Assembly: GCA_949293815.1 (NCBI GenBank)
Contig: CASFEZ010000013.1
Coordinates: 1-52,733, forward strand
DNA length: 52,733 bases
Direction: 5' to 3'
DNA from: an uncultured Eubacteriales bacterium
GTDB taxonomy: Bacteria; Bacillota; Clostridia; Oscillospirales; Acutalibacteraceae
Positions within the stretch are counted from its first letter, which is position 1. Each line of letters starts with the position of its first letter. Positions 24,097 to 32,473 of the stretch are shown here, piece by piece. The notes under the pieces were generated by a model. That model did no database searches and was not told the origin of the DNA. It was given only the letters and a program-made list of their open reading frames with translations. The position numbers and the translations under genes are program-made.

Positions 24097-25782
24097 TTAT
24101 TCAAAAGGTGTAAAGACGAACGGATTGCTTGCGGTGGTTTCCGGCTCGGTTTCTTCCACAGCAGCAGAGCCCATATCCGCAACCAGCCGGACGGTGACAT
24201 CAAATTCCGTCAGCGAGTAATCGGTATTGATGCGCACCATGGAAAGGGTCAGGGCATCTCCGGCGGAGGAATCCTCAATAATCGAGGTCAGCAGCTCCGT
24301 ATCATCCAAATCCTGTCCGTTTACGGCGACAATCATATCGCCCGGCTGCGCTTCGGTATTGTTCAAATCACTGTCTGAGGAAATTTCCTCGATAACCAGC
24401 GCCCCCTTGGGCAGACCGCGAATTTGAATGACCATGCTGTAGGTTTCATAGGCGGTGGCAGGGCGATAGGTAATGCCCAGCTTGGCTCGGTCGGGGACAT
24501 AGCCGTTGACAATCAGGTCGTTGACAATCTCCTGCACAATATCGCTGGGAACGGCAAAGCCCATGCCCTCGTATTCGGTTTCGACGATTTTCATGGAGTT
24601 GATGCCGATCACCTGTCCGTATTCATTGACCAGCGCGCCGCCGGAGTTGCCGGGGTTGATGGCGGCAGTATGCTGAATACACTTTGTGGTATAGCCGGTG
24701 GAGGAGGACACCGGACGGGCTATCGCGGAAATCATACCATCGGTAAACGAACCGGCAAATTCACTGCCGCCCGGATTGCCGATGGCGTAAACGGTCTGCC
24801 CGACTTCCAGCGTGGACACATCTGCAAATTCCGCTTGCTTCAGACCACTGGCTTCAATGCGCAAAACACCGATATCCGTGCGCGAATCATAACCGACTAT
24901 CTCGGCGGAATAGGTGCTGTCATCGGAAAGCAGCACTTTATAGGTGACATCGGAAGCGCGTATTACATGCGCACAGGTGACAATATAGGTGTATTGCCCG
25001 TTGTTGTCTTCGCCGATGATTACGCCGGAGCCTTCGGAGGCCAGCTGACCGGTGCTTTGGGAATACAGCAGTACGCCTACAGAGGATTCTAAAATCTTGC
25101 TGTACACCTGCTGCGAGGTCAGTGCGCCGCCGTTATTGGTCTCGTTGGTAACCTGCTCCGGCTGCACGGCAAGGTCAATGGAGGGACCGTCGGCGTTGGT
25201 TTCGTTTTCGATGGCATTGTTATGCTTCCCGGTGCTATTGTCATTGCTGCGGGACAGCCCAATGGCAATGCCCGCAATGGCAATGGCAGCCGCAACACAA
25301 AGCAGGACAATCAGAACCACCATGCCGGCACCGCGTTTTTTGGGGCGTTTTTCATTGCCTGACGAATTGTTTTGGTGCGAGGCGTTGCCATAGGGGTAGC
25401 TATTATCATAAGAAGGGGAATACCCGCTGTTTTGGCTTTCGCCGGTCTGGTAAGAATCGGAATGGGAGGTATAGGACGAGCCCGCAGATGTATAGGGGGC
25501 ACCGCCCATCGGCGGCTGACCGCTTTGACCGTATTGCCGGTTCTGCTGTCCGTATGGGTACTGGTTCTGGGAATATGGTCTATGGTAGCCATTGTCGGTC
25601 TGAGAGGTCGCGTCCTGTGCCTCTTCCTCGTTGGAAGGCGTACTGTCAGTGGGCATATCCTCGTTTTTCAATGGTCCGGAATGATAGGTGCAGCCGTTTT
25701 CCGTAGCGGCGGCATCGTTTTGGGACGCGGTTGCGTCGTCCTCATTTGGGGTTGGATAAGGGGTATAGTCCTGCAAAAGCAA
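24097..25782 (-). CDS. htrA: HtrA/DegP-like membrane-anchored serine protease
   Basis: A 561-residue envelope quality-control protease. About 145 cytoplasmic residues rich in Gln, Asn, Ser, Tyr and Gly precede one membrane helix (about 152-176). The trypsin-like domain outside the cell has the full triad: His272 in IVTCAHVI, Asp303 in DSRTDIGVLRI, Ser380 in AAINPGNSGGALV. A PDZ domain (about 440-530) has PGDMIVAVNGQDLDD. No ATG exists before residue 43, so a TTG start is needed; the one at 25782 follows AGGAAAGGA, and a second TTG two codons on is possible. It is the third gene after a response regulator and kinase, an arrangement like CssRS-HtrA secretion-stress control. Confidence 0.92.
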   Translation of the reverse strand: MLLQDYTPYPTPNEDDATASQNDAAATENGCTYHSGPLKNEDMPTDSTPSNEEEAQDATSQTDNGYHRPYSQNQYPYGQQNRQYGQSGQPPMGGAPYTSAGSSYTSHSDSYQTGESQNSGYSPSYDNSYPYGNASHQNNSSGNEKRPKKRGAGMVVLIVLLCVAAAIAIAGIAIGLSRSNDNSTGKHNNAIENETNADGPSIDLAVQPEQVTNETNNGGALTSQQVYSKILESSVGVLLYSQSTGQLASEGSGVIIGEDNNGQYTYIVTCAHVIRASDVTYKVLLSDDSTYSAEIVGYDSRTDIGVLRIEASGLKQAEFADVSTLEVGQTVYAIGNPGGSEFAGSFTDGMISAIARPVSSSTGYTTKCIQHTAAINPGNSGGALVNEYGQVIGINSMKIVETEYEGMGFAVPSDIVQEIVNDLIVNGYVPDRAKLGITYRPATAYETYSMVIQIRGLPKGALVIEEISSDSDLNNTEAQPGDMIVAVNGQDLDDTELLTSIIEDSSAGDALTLSMVRINTDYSLTEFDVTVRLVADMGSAAVEETEPETTASNPFVFTPFE

Positions 25783-25799
25783 TCGTTCCTTTCCTCACA

Positions 25800-27365
25800 T
25801 CAATCCTGCCTTAGAGGCAGCTCAATGGTAAATTCCGTGTATTTGCCGTCTTCACTGGTGGCGTAAATCCTGCCGTTGTGCAGCTCGATGATATTTTTGC
25901 AGATATACAGCCCCAGCCCGACGCTTTTGGTGTTCAGGCTCCGGGATTTATCCACCTTATAGAACCGGTCGAATACCAGCTTCAAATCATCATTGGCAAT
26001 GCCGATACCGTAGTTGCGTACCCGCATCACCGCTTTTTCAAACTCCTTTTTGCAGCTGACAGAAATGGTTCCGTCCTGCGGGGTGAATTTTACGGCGTTG
26101 TCGATGATATTATAAATAACCTGGTTAATCATATCCGGGTCGGCAGGGACGGTCAGGTTTTCCAGCTCATCCAGACCGGTTACAGTAATATTCTTTTGCG
26201 AAATGATTTGCTCAAAGCTCAGGAAGGTGCGCACAATCATTTCGGAAAGACTGAACCGCGTATAGGAGGGCGTCAGCTCGCCCGCTTCAATTTTGGACAT
26301 ATTCAGCATTGAGGAAATCAGGCGCGAAAGCCGCCGCACCTCATCGGATACAATACCCAGGTATTTTTTATGCTCCGACGGCGGTATGGTGCCGTCCAAA
26401 ATCCCGTCGATAAACCCGCCGATGGTGGTCATAGGGGTTTTCAGCTCGTGGGAGACATTGGCAACAAAATTACGGCGGGAGTTTTCGATGGCGGACAAAT
26501 CGTTGGCCATGGAGTTAAACGCTTTCGTCAATTCGTGCATTTCGTCGTTGCCCCGTCGCTCGGTAATGCGGTAGGAAAAGTCACCTTTGGCGTACATGCG
26601 GGTGGCATACAGAATATCCTGCAAGGGCATGGCGAAGCGGCGAATAATAATATAAATAATGGCGAACGAAAGCGCCAGCGAAAGAACAGCGTATATGCAG
26701 AACTGGCGGCGGATAATGCTTAATGTATCCTGAAACAGCCCGCTGGTGTCTTTTGAAACAAAAACATAGCTGGACAGCGTATGCGCGCTGCCATCAATAT
26801 AAACCGGCGCAGCGGCAATGGCCAGCGTATTTTTATCGGTATCCGATAAAGTGCCCATATAGGCTGTCTGCTCGCCGGTGCGGATTTTTTCCAGCTGCTC
26901 CTGGGAGATTTTGATTTCGCTGTGAATGGTGCAGGTTTGATCCTGTACATATTCGCTGCCCAAATCTAAAAGCTCTTTGCAAAGCATCACATCGCCCTCG
27001 GTGTTTACCATAAAAATATCGCATTCAGAATTTTCAGAGAAACTCATAATGGTATAGCATACAATATACAGGGCGTTTTCATAATCTGCCAGATAGTCGC
27101 CGCCGCCCGCTACGCTTAAAAGATCCCCCGCAAGCCCCGCCACATTTTTGGCGTTGCCGTACAGGTTCTGCAATTCCTGCTTTTTATAGCGGGTTCCGGC
27201 AATACCAATCAATACGGCGCCGATTAATGTGGTAATCAGCAGGATAAGCGCCGAAAGCCATAGAAAATATTTACGGAACAGCGGACTTTTCCGAATTTGA
27301 AAAGACTCCTGAAAAGGAGCAGAGGCGGCGTTTGCTCCGCCGCCTGATTTGTGCGTAAACAACAT
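25800..27365 (-). CDS. Sensor histidine kinase with extracytoplasmic sensor and HAMP
   Basis: A 521-residue membrane kinase. TM1 (about 33-57) and TM2 (about 221-243) bracket a ~160-residue outer sensor. HAMP follows (245-297; RRFAMPLQDILYATRMYAKG). The dimerisation/phospho-acceptor box is RRNFVANVSHELKTPMTTIG with His306. The ATPase domain has NIIDNAVKFTP (N box), NYGIGIANDDL (G1), FDRFYKVD (F box) and SVGLGLYICKNI (G2). It phosphorylates the response regulator whose stop codon is five bases upstream of its ATG. No clear ribosome site is seen, so translation probably depends on coupling. Signal likely to be secretion or cell-wall stress given the downstream protease. Confidence 0.94.
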   Translation of the reverse strand: MLFTHKSGGGANAASAPFQESFQIRKSPLFRKYFLWLSALILLITTLIGAVLIGIAGTRYKKQELQNLYGNAKNVAGLAGDLLSVAGGGDYLADYENALYIVCYTIMSFSENSECDIFMVNTEGDVMLCKELLDLGSEYVQDQTCTIHSEIKISQEQLEKIRTGEQTAYMGTLSDTDKNTLAIAAAPVYIDGSAHTLSSYVFVSKDTSGLFQDTLSIIRRQFCIYAVLSLALSFAIIYIIIRRFAMPLQDILYATRMYAKGDFSYRITERRGNDEMHELTKAFNSMANDLSAIENSRRNFVANVSHELKTPMTTIGGFIDGILDGTIPPSEHKKYLGIVSDEVRRLSRLISSMLNMSKIEAGELTPSYTRFSLSEMIVRTFLSFEQIISQKNITVTGLDELENLTVPADPDMINQVIYNIIDNAVKFTPQDGTISVSCKKEFEKAVMRVRNYGIGIANDDLKLVFDRFYKVDKSRSLNTKSVGLGLYICKNIIELHNGRIYATSEDGKYTEFTIELPLRQD

Positions 27366-27370
27366 TGGGA

Positions 27371-28060
27371 TCAGTCTTTTGTCTCAAATTTATAGCCGAC
27401 GCTCCAAACGGTTTTCAGCTCCCATTTGTCGGAAACATTTTCCAGTTTTTCGCGCAGTCTTTTTACATGAACATCTACGGTACGGGAATCGCCATAGTAG
27501 TCAAAGCCCCAAACCTCATCCAAAAGCTGGTCGCGGGTAAATACGCGGTTCGGGTTGCTGGCCAGGTGGTAAATCAGTTCCAGCTCTTTGGGCGGGGTGT
27601 TGACCAGTTTGCCGTTGACCTTTAATTCGTAGTTGGTCAGGTTAATGGAAAGCTTGTCGTAGTGTACTTCTTTTTGCGGGTCGTTGATATGCGAAGAGGT
27701 TCTTCTCAGTACCGCCTTAATGCGGGCAACCACTTCCTTGGTATCGAAAGGCTTTACAATATAGTCGTCAGCGCCCAGTTCCAACCCCAGAACCTTGTCG
27801 AAAGTTTCGCCTTTGGCTGTGGTCATGATAATCGGGCAGGAGGAGGTGGCGCGAATTTTACGGCAGACCTGCCAGCCGTCCAGACCGGGCAGCATAATAT
27901 CCAGCAGAATCAAATTCGGATTCTCTTTCGGGAAGATTTCTACAGCCTGCTGCCCATCGTTGGCAATCACGGTGGAAAAACCCTCTTTTTCCAAATACAT
28001 ACGAAGCAATTCACAGATATTGGAATCATCGTCAACAATCATAATTTTTTCATTTGCCAT
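27371..28060 (-). CDS. OmpR/PhoB-family response regulator
   Basis: A 229-residue DNA-binding regulator. The receiver domain (1-118) has the acidic pocket DDD at 10-12, the phospho-acceptor Asp54 in LILLDIMLPGLDG, the switch Thr in IIMTTAKGE and Lys in DDYIVKPFD. The C-terminal winged helix (about 132-228) has PPKELELIYHLASNPNRVF, TRDQLLDEVWGFDYYGDSRT and VDVHVKRLREKL. I prefer the ATG at 28060 since AGAGA lies nine bases upstream; an in-frame ATG at 28069 abuts that sequence. It heads an operon with the kinase and the HtrA protease and likely activates that operon. AT-rich upstream DNA contains two TATAAT-like boxes, but no -35 at standard spacing stood out. Confidence 0.94.
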   Translation of the reverse strand: MANEKIMIVDDDSNICELLRMYLEKEGFSTVIANDGQQAVEIFPKENPNLILLDIMLPGLDGWQVCRKIRATSSCPIIMTTAKGETFDKVLGLELGADDYIVKPFDTKEVVARIKAVLRRTSSHINDPQKEVHYDKLSINLTNYELKVNGKLVNTPPKELELIYHLASNPNRVFTRDQLLDEVWGFDYYGDSRTVDVHVKRLREKLENVSDKWELKTVWSVGYKFETKD

Positions 28061-28338
28061 TCTGATCATCTCTTTCTATAGTATTGCGTACAGCTGATTG
28101 TTTCATTCCGTTCTTTGACCAATATTTATTATAGGGGCTGAATATTGATCGAAAATGTAAGGTTATAAGTATTATATAATATTTTTGCCAATTTTTGTGA
28201 ACGGGGTTCAAAAATTGTCAGAATTTTTCATAGAATTTCTATATCCGCTTGTTTACAAACAATCAATCAACTATACATAAATAGCATACACTTTGTTCAC
28301 GACCTGCGAAAGCACAGCCGATAGTAGCATAAGCATAT

Positions 28339-30276
28339 TCAGCCGGTTTTATTCGCTTTTTTTTCTTTTGCGCGCACAAGCAGAACCACGGCAATGACCA
28401 CTGCGGCGGCTGCCATGGGCAGTAATATCCAGAGGATACCGGAGCCGCGCAGGCTTGCGGACAAATCGGAGGAAGAGATATTATCGGCGGATACATGGCG
28501 CTTAATGGCGGTAATGCCGGTAATATACCCCTCGTCATTGGTCAGATATTCATAGCCCTCCGGCGGGTCGCCCGCTTCGGAAAGCAGCATCGGGGTACCC
28601 TCGGCAGAGGCGGTAATGGTCAGCGACTGACCGCCGGAGCCGGAAAAGCTGACGCCCAAATCAGTGGAACCGGATGTATTCAACCCGCCAACACCGGAAA
28701 GACCGGTACTGCCGATGGTTGTGTTGGTGTTTGTATTGACCGTGGGGGTGCCGGTGATGCCGCCGGAGGCGGTGTACATCAGTTGGGAAAGATAGTCGCT
28801 GCCACCAGTGGTGCCGGCAGCGGTCGAACCGGCAGAAGAGCCGGTGTTGATATCGGGCACCATCAGGGTTAAAATATTGGTCACCCGCTGCGGCAGGTCG
28901 GTGCTGACGGAATAGAAGGTGTTGCCCAATGTGTTGACCAGATTATTGCCAACAATGCCAATCAGCGAATCCCCGCTGTTGCTACCGCCGATAATACCGT
29001 TTTGGGAATTTTGCGGCGCTTTCTCAGAGCCCTGATAGACGGTTATGGTATAAGTTTCGCTGACAGTCTGCTCTGCGCTTTGGTAGGTGACGGTAATGGT
29101 GATATCCTGCACGCTCCGGGTGGTGTCCAGGGGGCATTCTACATAGGAGCCGCTGGCAACCAGCTCGCCGCCGATTTCAATCATCACCGTTTCGGTGGCG
29201 GTAGAGGTGCGGTACGCCTGTGGGCAGACCCAAATCCGGTCGCGCAGATAGGAAAGATGCGCCTCATAATTGGCGATATCCGCGTAAAACTCGCCTTCCT
29301 CCAGCGCAAAGAAATCGGTATTGGCGGCAACGGTGGTAAAGGCTTCGGAATAGCTGGTGCCGCTGCGAATGGTCAGGCTGGCGCTGCGCCCCATGATTTG
29401 CAGAATATAGAAGGGCACCTCGTTGTTGTTCAGCGCGGTTTGCAGCTGATCCGGGTCAAGGGAAATATCGTATTGCTGCCCCAGAAGCGCAGCCAGGTAT
29501 TTCAGCTTCAGCTCATCGAAGCTGGCGTTCTCCGCGTCGATGGCAATGCCCAGCTGCCGTACCATCATCACGGCAATCAGGCGGTAGACCTCCTCGTCCG
29601 GCGTGCTGCTGCTGACCGTGTAGCCGTTGGTGTTCAGCGCGATCTTACAGGCAACCAGCACATATTCGTCAATGGTATCCACTGTGCCCGCGCCCCACGC
29701 GGCAAGCGCTGATGCGTCGATGCTGAAAATCTGGGTCATGCACTGAATCAGCGCGGCCTGTACACTCATGCCGGGGGTGATGGTAATATCGACCGCCCCG
29801 GAGGAGAGCAGCGTATACAGCGCACGGGCAAAGATCAGATTTTCATAGTCGCCCAGTCCCCCCTGCGGGTAGCTGATGCCCAAATCCGTCAGGTATTCCA
29901 TAATAAATTCATCGCTGACATTGCGGGTTGCTTCCGCAGCGAACTGATTGACATATTGCAGCACATACAGGTAGGCGGCTTTGGAAGAATTTTCATCAAG
30001 AGAATACAACTCAACAAAATAGTTGACCTCGGTGCGAAAGCCCTCCGGCGTAACGGAATAGGGGTACTCCGGCTTTGCGGTCAATGTCAGCGCGGTCAGG
30101 GTGCCCTGGGTATTCGTCATATCCTCCCGTGCAATCAGGTCCTTCAGCCAGGCGGGGTTGGAGGTGCTGTAGGTAAATTGGGTTTCCACCGTTGTTAATG
30201 TGGCAGCGGCGGCGCTCGGGAGCAGCAGCGCCATCAGCAGCAGCACAGCGGTAAAAACGGTGATTCTCTTCCTCAT
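28339..30276 (-). CDS. Secreted, C-terminally membrane-anchored protein with cadherin-like beta-sandwich
   Basis: A 645-residue surface protein of unknown role. A signal peptide (1-24, MRKRITVFTAVLLLMALLLP, AAAA cleavage region) is followed by ~240 mostly helical residues. A region at about 290-405 fits the cadherin-like beta-sandwich pattern (EAHLSYL, ETVMIEIGG, VQDITITVTYQSAEQTVSET, YTITVYQ). A Gly/Ser/Thr/Asn-rich low-complexity stretch spans about 455-545. One C-terminal helix (GILWILLPMAAAAVVIAVVLL) precedes a short basic tail. No sortase motif. The ATG at 30276 has AAGGAG eight bases upstream. It lies 43 bases after galactose mutarotase on the same strand and may be cotranscribed, but no functional link is evident. 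Confidence 0.78.
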   Translation of the reverse strand: MRKRITVFTAVLLLMALLLPSAAAATLTTVETQFTYSTSNPAWLKDLIAREDMTNTQGTLTALTLTAKPEYPYSVTPEGFRTEVNYFVELYSLDENSSKAAYLYVLQYVNQFAAEATRNVSDEFIMEYLTDLGISYPQGGLGDYENLIFARALYTLLSSGAVDITITPGMSVQAALIQCMTQIFSIDASALAAWGAGTVDTIDEYVLVACKIALNTNGYTVSSSTPDEEVYRLIAVMMVRQLGIAIDAENASFDELKLKYLAALLGQQYDISLDPDQLQTALNNNEVPFYILQIMGRSASLTIRSGTSYSEAFTTVAANTDFFALEEGEFYADIANYEAHLSYLRDRIWVCPQAYRTSTATETVMIEIGGELVASGSYVECPLDTTRSVQDITITVTYQSAEQTVSETYTITVYQGSEKAPQNSQNGIIGGSNSGDSLIGIVGNNLVNTLGNTFYSVSTDLPQRVTNILTLMVPDINTGSSAGSTAAGTTGGSDYLSQLMYTASGGITGTPTVNTNTNTTIGSTGLSGVGGLNTSGSTDLGVSFSGSGGQSLTITASAEGTPMLLSEAGDPPEGYEYLTNDEGYITGITAIKRHVSADNISSSDLSASLRGSGILWILLPMAAAAVVIAVVLLVRAKEKKANKTG

Positions 30277-30319
30277 GATAAGACTCCTTTTTGAAAGGTA
30301 TAAGCGCATTGCGTGTCAA

Positions 30320-31363
30320 TTAAAAACGAAAGGCAAATACGGTTTGGGAGCGATATTCCTCTCCCGCGTCAAACAGGCAGGAGGGGAAGGAAGGCTGATG
30401 GGGCGTGTCCGGATAATACTGGGTTTCCAGGCAAAAGCCGCAGCGCCTGTTCATGGGCAGACCGGATTTACCGATAATGCCCTTTAAGAAATTGCCGGCG
30501 TAAAACTGAATGCCGGGTAAATCGGTGGAAACGACAAGGGAAATGCCGGTTTCTTCGCAGACGGCAACGGCGGCTTCCCGCAATTGTTTGTTCCAGCCGT
30601 CAATGCAGAAGTTATGGTCATAGCCGCCGGTGTTTTGCAGCTGCTCGCAGGGGTGCTCGATGTCCTGCCCGATGGGCTTCTGCTGGCGGAAATCAAAGGG
30701 CGTGCCCGCCACCTCGCGCAGCTCGCCGCTGGGAATGCTGGCTTCGTTCACCGGGGTAAAGCGGGAGGCGTGAATGGTCAGCTTGTGGGAAAGAATATCG
30801 CCGCTGTCAAAGCCGCCCAAATTGAAATAGGTATGGTTTGTCGGGTTGATATAGGTTTTTTTATCGGAAACGCAGCGGTAAGAGAGCACCAGCTCGTTCC
30901 CCTCGGTTAAGGTATAGGTGATTTCGGCGGCAATGGCGCCGGGGTAACCGTTCAGCCCGTCCGGGCGGGTGTAGGAAAAGGTGACGGCATTGTCGCCGCT
31001 TTCTTTGCCCTGCCACACGGTGTGGGTATATTCGCCGCCGCTGTGCAGGGTTTTTACACCGTCCTCATTTTTCACCAGCGGATAGGTTGTGCCGTCTATG
31101 ACAAAAGCACCTTCGCTGATTCGGTTGGCATAGGGACCCGCGATGGCGCCCTGGTAATCGGAGCGGTTCTCAAAGCCCTCCAAATCGTCGAACCCCACCG
31201 TCACATCCCGCAGCGTGCCGGTTTTGTCCGGCACAAAAATGCGCTGAATGCTCGCGCCGTAGGTGATAAGCGATACGCGCATATTGTTCTGATTGGTTAT
31301 GGTAAACCGCTCAACCGCTGTGCCGGCGGCGGTTTTGCCGAAAAAGTCTTTTGTTATGCTCAT
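30320..31363 (-). CDS. galM: Aldose 1-epimerase (galactose mutarotase)
   Basis: A 347-residue cytoplasmic enzyme that interconverts the alpha and beta anomers of galactose or glucose, feeding the Leloir pathway. Family motifs are in order: NNMRVSLITYGASIQRIFVP, AGPYANRISEGAFVIDG, LHSGG, the His-bearing NPTNHTYFNLGG (catalytic acid) and the Glu-bearing CGFCLETQYYPDTPHQPSFP (catalytic base). Length is normal for the family. AAGGGG lies before the ATG at 31363. It is distant from the galactosidase cluster but biochemically complementary to it. Confidence 0.95.
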   Translation of the reverse strand: MSITKDFFGKTAAGTAVERFTITNQNNMRVSLITYGASIQRIFVPDKTGTLRDVTVGFDDLEGFENRSDYQGAIAGPYANRISEGAFVIDGTTYPLVKNEDGVKTLHSGGEYTHTVWQGKESGDNAVTFSYTRPDGLNGYPGAIAAEITYTLTEGNELVLSYRCVSDKKTYINPTNHTYFNLGGFDSGDILSHKLTIHASRFTPVNEASIPSGELREVAGTPFDFRQQKPIGQDIEHPCEQLQNTGGYDHNFCIDGWNKQLREAAVAVCEETGISLVVSTDLPGIQFYAGNFLKGIIGKSGLPMNRRCGFCLETQYYPDTPHQPSFPSCLFDAGEEYRSQTVFAFRF

Positions 31364-31414
31364 GGCTGTGTCCCCTTTGCATTTCTGTATATGACAGATA
31401 AAATACCAAGTATA

Positions 31415-31443
31415 ATTTTACACTTCTTTTTCTCTTTCGTCAA
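31415..31443 (-). promoter_or_regulatory. Promoter of galM
   Basis: TTGACG-N17-TAAAAT on the minus strand, 51 bases before the start codon. Confidence 0.5.
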
Positions 31444-31521
31444 CGCCGGGTTTGAATATTTAGATAAATTTCATATCTCGGTGATAATCAGGTCTTATAA
31501 TGGACTTCCTACAGCCTGTTC

Positions 31522-31550
31522 TTGACTTTTGACGGCAAAAAAACTATCAT
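31522..31550 (+). promoter_or_regulatory. Promoter of the FHA-SEDS-PBP operon
   Basis: TTGACT-N17-TATCAT, 82 bases before the ATG at 31633. Confidence 0.55.
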
Positions 31551-31632
31551 AAAAGCAGGGACTGTATATTGTTTTTTATTTTTGGGGATGACCGCGCAGG
31601 CGGCGGAAGTTTGTTAGTTGGAGGGTTGTTTC

Positions 31633-32427
31633 ATGGAGATGCTCGGCGCTTACGGCGGATTGCTGTTCCGCGTATTGCTTTGCGTAAGTATTTTATTTTT
31701 TCTTCTGATTAGTCTTTTGCTGCTGTTTAACCGAAATTACGGCAAAAATGTCATTGCCCGGTTTATCAACGCCGCCAACGGCGAGGCGGTGGACATCTCC
31801 TCCTGGGAGGTCTCTCTGGGAAGAGCCAAGACATGCGATATTGTGCTGAACAACCCCACCGTCTCTCGCTTTCACGCGGTGGTCGTCCGCCGGGGCAAGG
31901 GCTGGATGATTTTTGACACCAACTCCAAAACCGGCATTACGGTCAACGGCAAGAAAATTGATAAAAAAGCGTTTATCTATGACGGCGATATTATCTCCAT
32001 GGGTACCTCGGTGCTGTCCTTCCGTTCGCCGCTGTTCAAGCGGGCGGATAAAAAGGAGAATCCGCCGGCGTATCGGGATATTCCCGCTGACCGCCGGGTG
32101 GTCGCCGCTGCCAAACGCAGCTCCGGCAGCGCCATTTCCGCGCTGGTCAATATGGCTGACCGTTCGCTGGTGCTGCTGTTTTCCGAAGAATATATCATCG
32201 GCCGCGCCTCGGATTGCGATATTGTATTGCCGGTGATGACCGTTTCCAAGCACCAGTCCCGGCTGGTCAAGGAGGGCTCCGTCTGGCGGCTTTCCGATAT
32301 GAATTCCCGGGGCGGCACCCAGCTGAACGGGCTGGATGTTATCGGCTCCGTGCCCTTGCGCGGCGGCGATGTCATCTGCGCGGGCGGTATCTATTTTAAG
32401 TTTATTGAAAATTATATGAGCGAATAA
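31633..32427 (+). CDS. Membrane protein with two FHA domains
   Basis: A 264-residue protein with one N-terminal helix (about 9-33) and a cytoplasmic part holding two forkhead-associated domains. FHA1 (about 58-130) has SLGRAKTCDIVLNNPTVSRF and HAVVVRR with DTNSKTGITVNG. FHA2 (about 180-260) has IIGRASDCDIVLPVMTVSKH, then DMNSRGGTQLNG. FHA domains bind phosphothreonine peptides, so this should link Ser/Thr kinase signalling to the SEDS and PBP genes downstream. The ATG at 31633 is seven bases after GGAGGG; a TTG at 31618 was rejected. The paired order FHA, RodA-like, PBP recalls the actinobacterial fha-rodA-pbpA locus, but no kinase gene is in this window. Confidence 0.92.
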   Translation: MEMLGAYGGLLFRVLLCVSILFFLLISLLLLFNRNYGKNVIARFINAANGEAVDISSWEVSLGRAKTCDIVLNNPTVSRFHAVVVRRGKGWMIFDTNSKTGITVNGKKIDKKAFIYDGDIISMGTSVLSFRSPLFKRADKKENPPAYRDIPADRRVVAAAKRSSGSAISALVNMADRSLVLLFSEEYIIGRASDCDIVLPVMTVSKHQSRLVKEGSVWRLSDMNSRGGTQLNGLDVIGSVPLRGGDVICAGGIYFKFIENYMSE

Positions 32428-32473
32428 GGGGGGGGAGAAACACGCGCGGCTGCCCAATCGGGCGGCGGGCGGC

